Shown here: positions 27,333 through 35,498 of the stretch, piece by piece
Layout: each line of letters opens with the position of its first letter
Numbering within the stretch: the stretch's first letter is position 1
Origin: Paenibacillus ehimensis NBRC 15659
GTDB taxonomy: Bacteria; Bacillota; Bacilli; Paenibacillales; NBRC-103111
Assembly: GCF_004000785.1 (NCBI RefSeq)
Contig: NZ_BILX01000010.1
Span: 62,001 to 126,000, forward strand
Direction of reading: 5' to 3'
DNA: 64,000 nt
Made by a program: the position numbers and the translations under genes
The notes under the pieces: generated by a model
What the model saw: the letters and a program-made list of their open reading frames with translations, nothing else
Databases searched by the model: none
Told to the model about the DNA's origin: nothing

Positions 27333-27371
27333 GACCGACTCGCTATCACGCTGCGGGCGCGGTCTTTTTTT
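27333..27371 (+). terminator. Terminator after sigG
   Basis: GACCG (27333-27337) pairs with CGGTC (27360-27364), extended imperfectly by ACTCGC / GCGGGCG, and is followed by a T-run to 27371. Confidence 0.75.
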
Positions 27372-27373
27372 AT

Positions 27374-27423
27374 CGATATAGAAATTTATAAGTTATCAGC
27401 GGAGCTGATTTAATTCTATATCG
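27374..27423. repeat. Nested inverted repeat downstream of sigG
   Basis: Perfect 10-bp outer arms CGATATAGAA / TTCTATATCG (27374-27383, 27414-27423) enclose a second perfect repeat ATCAGC-GGA-GCTGAT (27395-27409). The RNA or cruciform would be a long AT-rich hairpin. No T-run follows, so it is not a standard terminator. Function is unknown. Confidence 0.55.
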
Positions 27424-27482
27424 CAAGAAATGTATCTTCCTCGAAAGGCTTCGATAAAAAGCTTTTTTTATAGCTTGGCGAG

Positions 27483-27512
27483 GGACATTTTACCCAAGTT
27501 GCTCATATAGTA
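27483..27512 (+). promoter_or_regulatory. Mother-cell (sigma-E or sigma-K) promoter-like sequence before ymxH
   Basis: CATATAGTA (27504-27512) exactly fits the sigma-K -10 CATANNNTA, and AC at 27485-27486 is 17 bp upstream. The same bases also fit sigma-E: GGACATT (27483-27489, 5 of 7) with a 14-bp spacer to CATATAGT (7 of 8 including the free position). It could drive the ymxH unit during sporulation. Confidence 0.5.
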
Positions 27513-27546
27513 TAAAAAAGGGCATTTGCGGAGGAGGTTTTGGGTT

Positions 27547-27588
27547 TTGAAACGTTTACTGGCGGGTTGGTCGGAGAGTGAAAAGTGA
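27547..27588 (+). CDS. 13-codon ORF with strong SD, running into the hairpin element
   Basis: TTG 27547 lies 9 nt after GGAGGAGG (27530-27537) and encodes MKRLLAGWSESEK before a TGA inside the left arm of the hairpin element. It is in the same reading phase as ymxH. It may be a leader peptide, or the remnant of a gene start interrupted by the element. I do not recognise the peptide. Confidence 0.25.
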   Translation: MKRLLAGWSESEK

Positions 27589-27682
27589 TCCGCGGCGAGT
27601 TTTTTTCAGGCTTTTTACCTTAAAATATATTCAAATGAAGCCTGAAAAACGTGTTTGAGCCGAAGCGGATTACTTTTCACTC
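27576..27682. repeat. 107-bp MITE-like hairpin element
   Basis: Terminal arms GAGTGAAAAGTGATCCGC (27576-27593) and GCGGATTACTTTTCACTC (27665-27682) are inverted copies with 17 of 18 matches. Perfect 12-bp inner arms TTTTTCAGGCTT / AAGCCTGAAAAA (27602-27613, 27638-27649) are nested inside an AT-rich loop. Almost the whole unit folds back on itself and encodes nothing. Size and terminal repeats suggest a miniature inverted-repeat element; no clear target-site duplication is seen. A structured 5' leader of ymxH is the alternative. Confidence 0.55.
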
Positions 27683-27747
27683 GCAGACGTGCCGCCAATG
27701 AAGCTTCCAAAATCGTTTCCGCAATATGCCTCCCCGGTGGTGACAGC

Positions 27748-28047
27748 GTGAAAATATCGGATTTCCAAACCAAAGACGTCATCAATATCGTCGACGGCAA
27801 AAAGCTGGGCCAAATCAGCGACTTGGAGCTCGACCTTCGGCACGGACGCATCGAGGCGATCGTCGTCCCGAATTCTTCCCGTTTTTTCGGACTGTTCGGC
27901 GGCGGAACCGATGTGATTATCCCTTGGAGCAACATTGTCAAAATCGGCATGGATGTTGTCCTGGTCAAGCTGGAGGACGTCCGGGCTTTCCGGCAGCAGG
28001 AGCCGGCCGATAACGTGTACGATTACAACCGCCATTCCCGCGGATAG
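27748..28047 (+). CDS. ymxH: YlmC/YmxH-family sporulation protein (PRC-barrel)
   Basis: Small PRC-barrel-like protein (99 aa). The GTG at 27748 gives the family N-terminus VKISDFQTKDVINIVDGKKLG, with a modest GGTGGTGA ribosome site. An in-frame extension to 27655 reads through the hairpin element and is rejected. Hallmarks are DLELDLRHGRIEAIVVP and the glycine-rich GLFGGGTDVIIPW. The molecular role is unknown. The same gene lies downstream of sigG in B. subtilis (ylmC), and the mother-cell-type promoter upstream supports sporulation expression. Confidence 0.85.
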   Translation: MKISDFQTKDVINIVDGKKLGQISDLELDLRHGRIEAIVVPNSSRFFGLFGGGTDVIIPWSNIVKIGMDVVLVKLEDVRAFRQQEPADNVYDYNRHSRG

Positions 28048-28072
28048 GGCAAACGAAGACAGGCGTTCTTTT

Positions 28073-28102
28073 CACCCGGACGAACAGGGTGTTCTTTTTT
28101 TT
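28073..28102 (+). terminator. Terminator-like hairpin after ymxH
   Basis: CACCC (28073-28077) pairs with GGGTG (28087-28091), followed by TTC and eight T to 28102. The stem is short. A TATACT (28112-28117) lies just after it as a possible -10 for pgeF, but no good -35 is seen. Confidence 0.55.
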
Positions 28103-28145
28103 CGCTTCGTGTATACTGAGTAGTAAAAAGACGGGAGGCGGACCC

Positions 28146-29006
28146 ATGGAACCTTTTGTAATCCGACAAGCCGAAAACGGCTGTGAACTGCTTATGCTGG
28201 AGCGTTTCATGAACGCCTGTCCGGCCGTTACGGCCGGATTTACGACAAGACGCGGCGGGGTCAGCCGCGAAGCCTTCGGCAGCTTGAACTGCGGGCTTCA
28301 CGTGGAGGATGCGCCTGCAGACGTGGTTGCAAACCGGAAATTGTTGGCCGAATCGCTTGAGCTGCCGTTCGAATCGTGTACATACGCGGAGCAGGTGCAC
28401 GGAAAGGAAATCCAGGTTGTCGGCAGAGGGCAGCGCGGGGCGGGCAACGATTCTCGGGAGAAGGCGCTGCAGGGTAAAGACGGCTTCGTCACGAACGAGC
28501 CGGGGGTTTATTTGCACGCGTTGTTTGCGGACTGCGTGCCGCTGTATTTTTATGATCCGGTCCGCAAGGCGGTGGGTTTGGCGCATGCCGGGTGGAAAGG
28601 GACAGCATGGCAGATCGCCAAGGCAACGCTGGAGACGATGAGCGCGGCATACGGTACGAAGCCCCGGGACGTGAAGGCCGCGATCGGCCCTTCCATTGGC
28701 GCATGCTGCTACGAGGTCGATGATGCCGTTATTGCGCGTATGGACAAGGCGCTTGACAAGATTGCGCCTAAAGGCGGCGCCGACGATTCCGATTGGCCGC
28801 CGTTCTACGAAAAAAAGCCGAACGGAAAATACAAGTTGAACTTGCAACAAATAAACCGACAAATTATGATAAAAGCAGGAATTATGCCGTCTCATATCGA
28901 AATAAGTGGTTTATGCACAAGCTGCCGTACCGACTTGTTTTTCTCGCACCGCAAAGAGGGCGGAAAGACCGGCAGAATGGCGGCATGGATCGGACTGCGG
29001 GAATAG
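28146..29006 (+). CDS. pgeF: Peptidoglycan editing factor / multicopper-like purine nucleoside phosphorylase PgeF (YlmD)
   Basis: Laccase-domain protein (286 aa). Members act on adenosine and inosine (phosphorolysis/deamination) and, in E. coli, prevent wrong amino acids entering peptidoglycan. ATG 28146 follows GGGAGGCGGACCC. Metal ligands lie in EQVHGKEI, FADCVPLYFYDP and GLAHAGWKGTAW. The family C-terminus is recognisable as ISGLCTSCRTDLFFSHRKEGGKTGRMAAWIGL. Position between ymxH and yggS matches ylmD of B. subtilis. Confidence 0.93.
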   Translation: MEPFVIRQAENGCELLMLERFMNACPAVTAGFTTRRGGVSREAFGSLNCGLHVEDAPADVVANRKLLAESLELPFESCTYAEQVHGKEIQVVGRGQRGAGNDSREKALQGKDGFVTNEPGVYLHALFADCVPLYFYDPVRKAVGLAHAGWKGTAWQIAKATLETMSAAYGTKPRDVKAAIGPSIGACCYEVDDAVIARMDKALDKIAPKGGADDSDWPPFYEKKPNGKYKLNLQQINRQIMIKAGIMPSHIEISGLCTSCRTDLFFSHRKEGGKTGRMAAWIGLRE

Positions 29007-29085
29007 CGGCTGGGGACTTCCGGCTTGACAACACCGGGGACCGCCCCATAGCCGGGCAGGCCGAAAGTGAGGTGAATTGACGTTT

Positions 29086-29775
29086 ATGACGATACAACTG
29101 CAGGAACGGATCGAAGAAGTCCGCAAGCGCATTGCCGCGGCGTGTGCCCGCGCGGGACGCAATCCCGAAGGGGTGCGAGTCATCGCCGTGACCAAATACG
29201 TTTCGTTGGAGACGACGGGACAAGCGCTGCGGAGCGGACTGACGGATGTCGGCGAGAACCGCTGGCAGGATGCCGCTGCCAAATGGGAAGCCTTCGGCAG
29301 TGAAGGCGTATGGCATTTCATCGGACATCTGCAAACGAACAAAGTAAAGGACGTCGTCGGACGATTTGCGTATATTCATTCGCTGGACAGGCTTTCGCTG
29401 GCCAAAGAGATCGAGAAGAAGGCGTCGGCGCTCGGAATCGAGGTTCCGTGCTTTCTTCAGGTGAACGTGTCGGGGGAAGAGACGAAATACGGTCTGGAGC
29501 CCGGCGGGCTGCTTGATTTTGCGGCGGAGCTGCGAAGCATGAAGCATATTCGTGTGGCCGGTCTGATGACCATGGCGCCATATGAAGCGGAGCCCGAGGC
29601 GACACGTCCGGTGTTTCGCGGCTTACGCGAATGGCGGGACCGTCTGAACCGGGAAGCCGTGTTCGATTACGAAGTGACCGGTTTATCGATGGGCATGTCG
29701 AATGATTTTGAAGTAGCTATTGAAGAAGGAGCGACTTGGGTGCGTCTTGGTTCGGTCTTGGTGGGTAAAGAGTGA
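29086..29775 (+). CDS. ylmE: PLP homeostasis protein YggS/YlmE
   Basis: PLP-binding protein of the PROSC family (229 aa) that buffers pyridoxal phosphate; no catalytic reaction is established. ATG 29086 is preferred over TTG 29077 because GAGGTGA lies 10 nt before it. The PLP lysine is in VIAVTKYVS. Other motifs are [38 protein letters not shown] and the phosphate-binding [24 protein letters not shown]. It is part of the ylmC-ylmH block upstream of divIVA. Confidence 0.95.
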   Translation: MTIQLQERIEEVRKRIAAACARAGRNPEGVRVIAVTKYVSLETTGQALRSGLTDVGENRWQDAAAKWEAFGSEGVWHFIGHLQTNKVKDVVGRFAYIHSLDRLSLAKEIEKKASALGIEVPCFLQVNVSGEETKYGLEPGGLLDFAAELRSMKHIRVAGLMTMAPYEAEPEATRPVFRGLREWRDRLNREAVFDYEVTGLSMGMSNDFEVAIEEGATWVRLGSVLVGKE

Positions 29776-29804
29776 CAGAGATGAAACTCCGAGGAGGAAA
29801 GGAT

Positions 29805-30230
29805 ATGGGCGTAATGAATAAATTCATGAACTTTCTGGGCTTGCAGGAAGAGGAAGAAGTCGTGGAGCGCGAGCGCGTCGTAGAGCATCACGAAGAAGCT
29901 GAAACCCCCGCGCAGGAAATGCGTAGAAATAAGGGGAACATCGTCAGCATCCATTCACAAAAAAACGTGCGGGTCATCTTGAACGAGCCACGGTCTTACG
30001 AGGAAACCCAGGAAATTGCCGACCATTTGCGCTCACGCCGCCCGGTTGTTGTCAATCTGCACAGGGTCCGGCCGGATCAGGCCACGCGGATCGTCGATTT
30101 CTTGAGCGGTACCGTATACGCACTCAGCGGTTCCATCTCGAAGATCGGACCGAACATTTTCTTGTGTACTCCGGATACCGTGGAAATTCACGGTTCGATT
30201 TCGGAAATCATGCACCATAACGAAGAATAG
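29805..30230 (+). CDS. sepF: Cell division protein SepF
   Basis: Membrane anchor of FtsZ (141 aa) that polymerises into rings at the septum. ATG 29805 follows GAGGAAAGGAT. It has a membrane-binding amphipathic N-terminus ([13 protein letters not shown]), an acidic linker, and the SepF domain ([56 protein letters not shown]). It acts with the FtsZ and FtsA encoded earlier in the window. Confidence 0.95.
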   Translation: MGVMNKFMNFLGLQEEEEVVERERVVEHHEEAETPAQEMRRNKGNIVSIHSQKNVRVILNEPRSYEETQEIADHLRSRRPVVVNLHRVRPDQATRIVDFLSGTVYALSGSISKIGPNIFLCTPDTVEIHGSISEIMHHNEE

Positions 30231-30258
30231 CGTATTTAGAAAGAACGAGGTGAACAGC

Positions 30259-30528
30259 TTGTACTCCATTGAAGGTTACATTCGCACTTTAATTGAGATT
30301 TATCAGTACGTGCTCATCGCCTACGTTCTGCTCTCCTGGCTGCCGAGCGCGCGAGAAAGCTTTATCGGGGAAATGCTGGGGAAGCTGTGCGAGCCGTATT
30401 TGTCCGTATTCCGACGTTTTATCCCCCCGATCGGCGGGATGATCGATATTTCCCCGATTATTGCGCTGATTGCGCTGCGTTTCGTAGGGGAAGGAATCGT
30501 GGCGGTTCTCCGATTCATTATCCCGTAG
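30259..30528 (+). CDS. ylmG: YggT-family membrane protein YlmG
   Basis: A 89-aa integral membrane protein with two transmembrane segments around the conserved loop LSWLPSARES...RRFIPPIGGMIDISPIIA. I choose TTG 30259, 5 nt after GAGGTGA, rather than GTG 30250, which lies inside that ribosome site. The precise role is unknown; YggT/YCF19 proteins are linked to membrane or envelope organisation, and in Gram-positives the gene sits next to sepF, suggesting a division-related job. Confidence 0.88.
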   Translation: MYSIEGYIRTLIEIYQYVLIAYVLLSWLPSARESFIGEMLGKLCEPYLSVFRRFIPPIGGMIDISPIIALIALRFVGEGIVAVLRFIIP

Positions 30529-30554
30529 GCTAATATGGCAGGAGACGTAAACCG

Positions 30555-31337
30555 ATGATGCAGGAACAACTATATGCCCACTTCCATCCGGACGAACACC
30601 GCTTTGTCGATAAGGCGGCGGAATGGGTGGAGCGGGCCGGGCAGCATTCGGTCAAGCTGACCGATTTTTTGGACCCGCGGCAGACCTTCATCCTGACCAC
30701 GCTTGCCAACCGGAACCCGGACGTGCAGGTACGATTCGACGGCGGGCATCCGGACGCGGAACGGAAACGGGCATTGGTCGCTCCGGATTATCGCGTGCTG
30801 GACGACGAAGAGATGGGGATCAGCCTCATCGAAATTACCTCTGAGGACGAGAAGCTGAAGGAGCTGGATCACGGCGATTTCATGGGAGCGATCCTCGGAC
30901 TTGGCATCAAGCGCGATAAAATCGGCGATATTTATGTGCGGGAAGACGGCTGTCATTTTCTTGTGGCTTCGGAAATTGCCGATTATATCCGGCTCAATCT
31001 GAGTCAGGTGCACCGGCTGCACGTGCGGACGGAGCAGCTGCCCCTTGATAAGCTTAAGGCGACGGAAACGAAGCTGGACGAGATGTTCTTGTCGGTTGCT
31101 TCGCTGCGTCTGGATGGAATCGTAAGCGACGTGTACCGGCTGAGCCGGGCCAAAGTGCTAGTTCCCATTAAAGCCGGACGGTGCAAAGTGAACTGGAAGC
31201 AGGAGGAAGATCCGAGCAAGCCGCTGAAACAGGGCGACGTCGTATCGCTTCAAGGGTTCGGACGCTTCAAAGTGCTGGAAGTCGAAGGGGTAACCAAAAA
31301 AGGGAGATACCGTTTAAAAATCGGCAAATATGCGTGA
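30555..31337 (+). CDS. ylmH: S4-domain RNA-binding protein YlmH (RqcP2-like)
   Basis: Protein of 260 aa with a C-terminal S4 RNA-binding domain (LRLDGIVSDVYRLSRAKVLVPIKAGRCKVNWK, residues about 180-215). B. subtilis YlmH takes part in ribosome-associated quality control on large-subunit-nascent chain complexes. The N-terminal half shows HFHPDEHRFVDKAAEWVE and FLDPRQTFILTTLANRN, both family traits. ATG 30555 or 30558 could be used; GGAGACG precedes them. The last codons form one arm of the following terminator. Confidence 0.9.
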   Translation: MMQEQLYAHFHPDEHRFVDKAAEWVERAGQHSVKLTDFLDPRQTFILTTLANRNPDVQVRFDGGHPDAERKRALVAPDYRVLDDEEMGISLIEITSEDEKLKELDHGDFMGAILGLGIKRDKIGDIYVREDGCHFLVASEIADYIRLNLSQVHRLHVRTEQLPLDKLKATETKLDEMFLSVASLRLDGIVSDVYRLSRAKVLVPIKAGRCKVNWKQEEDPSKPLKQGDVVSLQGFGRFKVLEVEGVTKKGRYRLKIGKYA

Positions 31338-31351
31338 ACGCCGATTTTTTT
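31316..31351 (+). terminator. Terminator overlapping the ylmH 3' end
   Basis: AAAAATCGGC (31316-31325, inside the coding sequence) pairs with GCCGATTTTT (31340-31349), and the T-run continues to 31351. It separates the ylm block from divIVA. Confidence 0.85.
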
Positions 31352-31361
31352 GTTTGCCGAT

Positions 31362-31389
31362 GCAGGAATATGCCAGCAACTGTCGAATA
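31362..31389 (+). promoter_or_regulatory. Sigma-H-type promoter with overlapping Spo0A box before divIVA
   Basis: GCAGGAATA (31362-31370) fits the sigma-H -35 RNAGGAWWW in full. After 11 bp, GTCGAATAG (31382-31390) fits the -10 RNNGAATWW except for its last base. TGTCGAA (31381-31387), the exact core of a Spo0A box, overlaps the -10. The sigma-H match is strong; the 7-mer alone is common by chance. Together they suggest transition-phase control of divIVA. Confidence 0.55.
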
Positions 31390-31456
31390 GTAGGATTACG
31401 CATGCGCGGACAACAAGGATCATAGCTTGGTTGCCAAATTTGCAGGAGGTGCAGCA

Positions 31457-31936
31457 ATGGCTTTAACACCGCTCGATATACATAACAAGGAATTCAGCCG
31501 CTCGTTTCGGGGATATGACGAAGATCAGGTGAACGAATTTCTGGATCAGGTCATTAAAGATTACGAATCGCTGATCCGTGAAAATAAAGAGCTGCAAAAT
31601 CAGTTGGCCGCGATTCAAGAGCGTCTGGACCATTTTGCCAATATCGAAGAAACGCTTAGCAAAACGATCATCATAGCGCAGGAAGCTGCCGATGAAGTGA
31701 AAAATAACGCGAAGAAAGAAGCGCAGCTGATTATTAAAGAAGCGGAGAAGAACGCCGACCGCATCATTAACGAATCGCTGACCAAAGCGCGTAAAGTGTC
31801 GGTAGAAATCGAAGAGCTGAAGAAGCAGGCGTCGATCTACCGGACCCGGTTCCGCACGCTCATCGAGGCGCAGTTGGAGCTGCTCAGCAAGGAAGATTGG
31901 AGCTCGCTCGACCGGGTGGAGATCGAGCAGCCATAA
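31457..31936 (+). CDS. divIVA: Cell division/polarity protein DivIVA
   Basis: Coiled-coil protein (159 aa) that senses negatively curved membrane, placing Min proteins at the pole and tethering the chromosome during sporulation. ATG 31457 follows GCAGGAGGTGC. The N-terminal membrane-binding domain LTPLDIHNKEFSRSFRGYDEDQVNEFLDQV is followed by a coiled coil across most of the protein. Position between ylmH and ileS is as in B. subtilis. A sigma-H-like promoter lies upstream. Confidence 0.96.
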   Translation: MALTPLDIHNKEFSRSFRGYDEDQVNEFLDQVIKDYESLIRENKELQNQLAAIQERLDHFANIEETLSKTIIIAQEAADEVKNNAKKEAQLIIKEAEKNADRIINESLTKARKVSVEIEELKKQASIYRTRFRTLIEAQLELLSKEDWSSLDRVEIEQP

Positions 31937-31946
31937 GTGGCCCAAG

Positions 31947-31975
31947 TTGACGTGGAAGCTCATTTCCGCTATACT
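31947..31975 (+). promoter_or_regulatory. Sigma-A promoter of the ileS T-box unit
   Basis: TTGACG (31947-31952) and TATACT (31970-31975) are separated by 17 bp, a strong vegetative promoter placed immediately before the T-box leader. Confidence 0.85.
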
Positions 31976-31984
31976 CCCTGTATA

Positions 31985-32284
31985 AGTTAACATGTACCAA
32001 AGCGATGACTGGGACGAGTACTTGACGTCCAGCGGAGGCCAGCGAACCGGGGGAATGGTGCGAGCCCGGACTTCGGCGGTCAAGGAATATCCCCCAGGAG
32101 CATCTCTTGAACCTCATTCCGGAAGTAAAGAGCATCGGCTGATCCCGTTATCGATCAATGGAGCGAAGACTTCGAGCCAGGCATTGGCCGTGAACGTCAC
32201 GGACGATTGCTTTGATGCTTCGTCGTCTTAATCAGGGTGGTACCGCGAGACTTCTCGTCCCTTGGGGATGTGAGGTCTTTTTTT
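31985..32284 (+). ncRNA. T-box riboswitch, isoleucine specific
   Basis: The leader carries the T-box sequence AGGGTGGTACCGCG at 32234-32247, which pairs with the uncharged tRNA acceptor end. The stem-I region has the AGTA bulge motif (near 32018) and GGTG/AGCC distal loop features. The likely specifier is ATC at 32089-32091 (in GGAATATCCCCC), an isoleucine codon that fits the downstream ileS. The terminator AGACTTCTCGTCCC / GGGATGTGAGGTCT with T-run ends at 32284 and competes with the antiterminator. Confidence 0.93.
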
Positions 32285-32315
32285 GTTGTAAATTCAGTTA
32301 GGAGTGAGACATTCG

Positions 32316-35084
32316 ATGGATTATGGAAAAACGCTAAACCTGCTGCAAACGGATTTTCCGATGCGCGGCAACCTTCCGCAGGCTGAACCAAAAATGCAGC
32401 AGCATTGGGACGAGACGGACATTTACCGTCAAGTGCAGGAGAGCCGCAAGGGCAAGCCGAAGTTTGTGCTGCACGACGGACCGCCGTATGCGAACGGCGA
32501 CATTCATATCGGCCACGCGCTGAACAAAGTCATAAAGGACATTATCGTCCGCTTCAAAACGATGCAGGGCTACGATGCGCCTTACGTGCCGGGCTGGGAT
32601 ACGCATGGCTTGCCGATCGAGCAGGCCATCACCAACAGCGGCAAAGTCGACCGAAAAAAAATGAGCGTGCCGGAATTCCGCGACTACTGTAAAGACTACG
32701 CTTTGCAGTGGGTGGAGAAGCAAAAAGCGCAGTTCAAGCGTCTCGGCATCCGTGGCGATTGGGATCGTCCGTATATTACGCTGCTGCCTGAATACGAAGC
32801 ACAGCAAATTCGCGTTTTCGGCGGGATGGTAACCAAAGGCTACATTTACAAAGGGTTGAAGCCGGTTTACTGGTCGCCTTCTTCGGAAAGCGCGCTGGCG
32901 GAGGCCGAGATCGAGTACCGCGACAAGACGTCGGCTTCGATCTATGTAGCCTTCGACGTACAGGACGGCAAAGGCATACTGCCTGCAGACGCGGCCATCG
33001 TCATCTGGACGACGACGCCTTGGACGATACCGGCGAACCTGGGGATCAGCGTCCATCCGGAATTCGACTACGTTCTGGTGGAAGCGGGAGGCCGGAAGTT
33101 TGTGCTGGCGCAGGGACTGCTCGAAGCGGCTGCGAAGGAGATCGGCTGGACCGATGTGAACGTTGTGCAGACGTTCAAGGGCAGCGAGCTGGAGCATGTG
33201 CTCTGCCGCCATCCGTTCTATGACCGCACGTCGCTCGTGATGACCGGCGAGCATGTGACGCTGGAGGCCGGGACGGGCTGCGTGCATACCGCTCCGGGCC
33301 ACGGGGAAGACGACTTCGTCATCGGGCAAAAATACGGACTCGGCGTCTTGTGTCCGGTGGACGATCAAGGGCATATGACCGCGGAAGCGCCGGGCTTTGA
33401 AGGGCTGTTTTACGATAAAGCGAACAAGGCCATTACGGAAAAGCTTCAGGAAAGCGGCCATCTGCTGAAAATGAGCTTTATTCAGCACCAATATCCGCAT
33501 GACTGGCGGACGAAGAAGCCGGTCATTTTCCGTGCGACCGAGCAGTGGTTCGCCTCGGTAGATAAATTCCGCCAAACGATGCTGGACGAAATCAAACGGT
33601 TAAAGTGGACGCCGGAGTGGGGCGAGATTCGCCTGCATAATATGATCGCCGACCGCGGAGACTGGTGTATTTCCCGTCAGCGGGCCTGGGGCGTGCCGAT
33701 TCCGATCTTTTACTGCCGCAGCTGCAACGAGCCGCTTGTCAACGAGACGACGATCGAGCATGTCGCTTCGATTTTCGAAAAGGAAGGCTCCAACGCCTGG
33801 TTCTTACGCGACGAGAAGGAGCTGCTTCCGGCGGGCACCGTCTGTCCGAAATGCGGTCACGACCATTTCCGCAAAGAAACGGATATTATGGACGTATGGT
33901 TCGATTCCGGGTCCAGCCATGCCGCGGTGCTCGAAACGCGGGAGGAGCTGCAATGGCCGGCCGATCTGTATCTGGAAGGCTCGGACCAATACCGCGGCTG
34001 GTATAACTCGTCCTTAATTACCGGCGTGGCCGTCAAAGGACAAGCGCCGTATAAAGGCATTCTGAGCCACGGTTTTACGCTGGACGGCGAAGGACGCAAA
34101 ATGTCCAAATCGCTTGGCAACACGATCGATCCGAACCAGATGTGCAACAAGCTGGGTGCCGATATTTTGCGTCTATGGGTGTCTTCGACGGATTTCCAGG
34201 CGGATCAGCGCATTTCGGACAACATTCTGAACCAGATTGCCGAGAGCTACCGGAAAATCCGCAATACGCTGCGCTTTTTGCTCGGCAACCTGTCGGATTT
34301 CGATCCGGCCAAAGACCGCGTAGCCGTAGACCAAATGAGCGAATTGGACCGCTTCGCGCTGCTGCGTCTGCACCGGATGACGGATCGTGTCATCAAGGCA
34401 TACGATACTTACGATTTCCATGTGGTGTATCAGACCGTGAACCACTTCTGCGCAGTCGATATGAGCGCGTTCTATCTGGATATTTTGAAAGACCGGCTGT
34501 ATGCCAGCCTTCCGGCCGATCCGGCCCGCAGAGCGGCGCAAACCGTATTATACGATGCGCTAACGGCAATAACTAAGTTGATTGCTCCGATTTTGCCGCA
34601 TACGGCCGACGAAGTATGGAAATACATTCCGGGAACGACGCTGCCGAGCGTGCAGCTCGCGGAACTGCCGACGGTCGATGCCAGCTTGTTTGATGCGAAT
34701 CTGGAACAAAAATGGGAAAAATTCAGCGGCGTGCGGGACGATGTGCTGAAAGCGCTCGAGGAAGCGCGCAAGGAGAAGCTGATCGGCAATTCGCTTAGCG
34801 CTTCGGTTCACTTGTACCCGAATGCGGAAACGTTCGAGCTGCTCAGCGGCTTCGACCGGCTGGATCTGTTGTTTATCGTCTCCGCGGTGAAGGTGCATCA
34901 TCCGGAGGAGACAGCCCCCGAGGGAGCTCAAACGTTCAAGGGGCTTGCCGTAAAAGTCGCTGTGGCCGATGGGGGCAAGTGTGAGCGCTGCTGGATCGTT
35001 ACGCCGGAGGTCGGTCATGACTCCGAGCACCCGACGCTGTGCAAACGCTGCTCGGGCGTGCTGAAAGCCGGCGCTGCAGGCTGA
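32316..35084 (+). CDS. ileS: Isoleucyl-tRNA synthetase
   Basis: Class I aminoacyl-tRNA synthetase (922 aa). ATG 32316 follows TAGGAGTGAG; GTG 32304 is inside that region. HIGH motif appears as [13 protein letters not shown] near residue 62 and KMSKS as [11 protein letters not shown] near 595. The CP1 editing domain includes the [10 protein letters not shown] motif, and the C-terminal zinc knuckle is CERCWIV...CKRCSGVL. This is the short bacterial type typical of mupirocin-sensitive enzymes. Expression is controlled by the Ile T-box upstream. Confidence 0.98.
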   Translation: MDYGKTLNLLQTDFPMRGNLPQAEPKMQQHWDETDIYRQVQESRKGKPKFVLHDGPPYANGDIHIGHALNKVIKDIIVRFKTMQGYDAPYVPGWDTHGLPIEQAITNSGKVDRKKMSVPEFRDYCKDYALQWVEKQKAQFKRLGIRGDWDRPYITLLPEYEAQQIRVFGGMVTKGYIYKGLKPVYWSPSSESALAEAEIEYRDKTSASIYVAFDVQDGKGILPADAAIVIWTTTPWTIPANLGISVHPEFDYVLVEAGGRKFVLAQGLLEAAAKEIGWTDVNVVQTFKGSELEHVLCRHPFYDRTSLVMTGEHVTLEAGTGCVHTAPGHGEDDFVIGQKYGLGVLCPVDDQGHMTAEAPGFEGLFYDKANKAITEKLQESGHLLKMSFIQHQYPHDWRTKKPVIFRATEQWFASVDKFRQTMLDEIKRLKWTPEWGEIRLHNMIADRGDWCISRQRAWGVPIPIFYCRSCNEPLVNETTIEHVASIFEKEGSNAWFLRDEKELLPAGTVCPKCGHDHFRKETDIMDVWFDSGSSHAAVLETREELQWPADLYLEGSDQYRGWYNSSLITGVAVKGQAPYKGILSHGFTLDGEGRKMSKSLGNTIDPNQMCNKLGADILRLWVSSTDFQADQRISDNILNQIAESYRKIRNTLRFLLGNLSDFDPAKDRVAVDQMSELDRFALLRLHRMTDRVIKAYDTYDFHVVYQTVNHFCAVDMSAFYLDILKDRLYASLPADPARRAAQTVLYDALTAITKLIAPILPHTADEVWKYIPGTTLPSVQLAELPTVDASLFDANLEQKWEKFSGVRDDVLKALEEARKEKLIGNSLSASVHLYPNAETFELLSGFDRLDLLFIVSAVKVHHPEETAPEGAQTFKGLAVKVAVADGGKCERCWIVTPEVGHDSEHPTLCKRCSGVLKAGAAG

Positions 35085-35100
35085 TGGGTTAGCGAGCCAT

Positions 35101-35127
35101 CCATGGGAGGCGGGGATCTTCCCATGG
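35101..35127. repeat. Inverted repeat in the ileS-DUF5665 gap
   Basis: CCATGGGA (35101-35108) and TCCCATGG (35120-35127) are perfect 8-bp arms with an 11-nt loop. No T-run follows, so termination is unlikely. Confidence 0.45.
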
Positions 35128-35162
35128 AAGGCCCGTGATTTGAACCCCGGGAGGGTTGCGCA

Positions 35163-35489
35163 ATGGAACAGACGACGAAAAAGAACGATCAGGAAAAATT
35201 GCTTGAGCAGGTGCACAAAAAAGTGAGCGAAATTGCCGCAAACATCGAACGGACGCAAATTGCCGATTACGTACTGCTCATGAACAGCCCGATCCGCCTG
35301 ATTTGGACCAACTTGCTGGCCGGGATTTCGCGCGGCGTAGGGATTGCGATCGGATTTACCGTGTTTGCTTCCACGATCTTGTATCTGCTTCAGGCGCTTA
35401 ACGTATTGAACTTGCCTATTATCGGAGACTATATTGCCAGTATTGTGAAATATGTGCAGTTTCAATTGGAAGGAAGAAGAACGTACTAG
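35163..35489 (+). CDS. DUF5665-type small membrane protein
   Basis: A 108-aa protein with a charged N-terminal helix (residues 1-35) and one or two hydrophobic segments (IGIAIGFTVFASTILYLLQAL and LPIIGDYIASIVKYV). It resembles the DUF5665 family of Firmicutes; no function is known to me. ATG follows GGGAGGGTTGCGC. It ends only 9 nt from the converging ylyA/yteA-type gene, with no terminator between, so the two messages would overlap at their ends. Confidence 0.75.
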   Translation: MEQTTKKNDQEKLLEQVHKKVSEIAANIERTQIADYVLLMNSPIRLIWTNLLAGISRGVGIAIGFTVFASTILYLLQALNVLNLPIIGDYIASIVKYVQFQLEGRRTY

Positions 35490-35498
35490 CCGATCACC

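Noticed and set aside
27655-27747. N-terminal extension of ymxH to 27655
   Set aside because: It reads through the right arm of the hairpin element and has no SD; the family starts at the GTG 27748 sequence.
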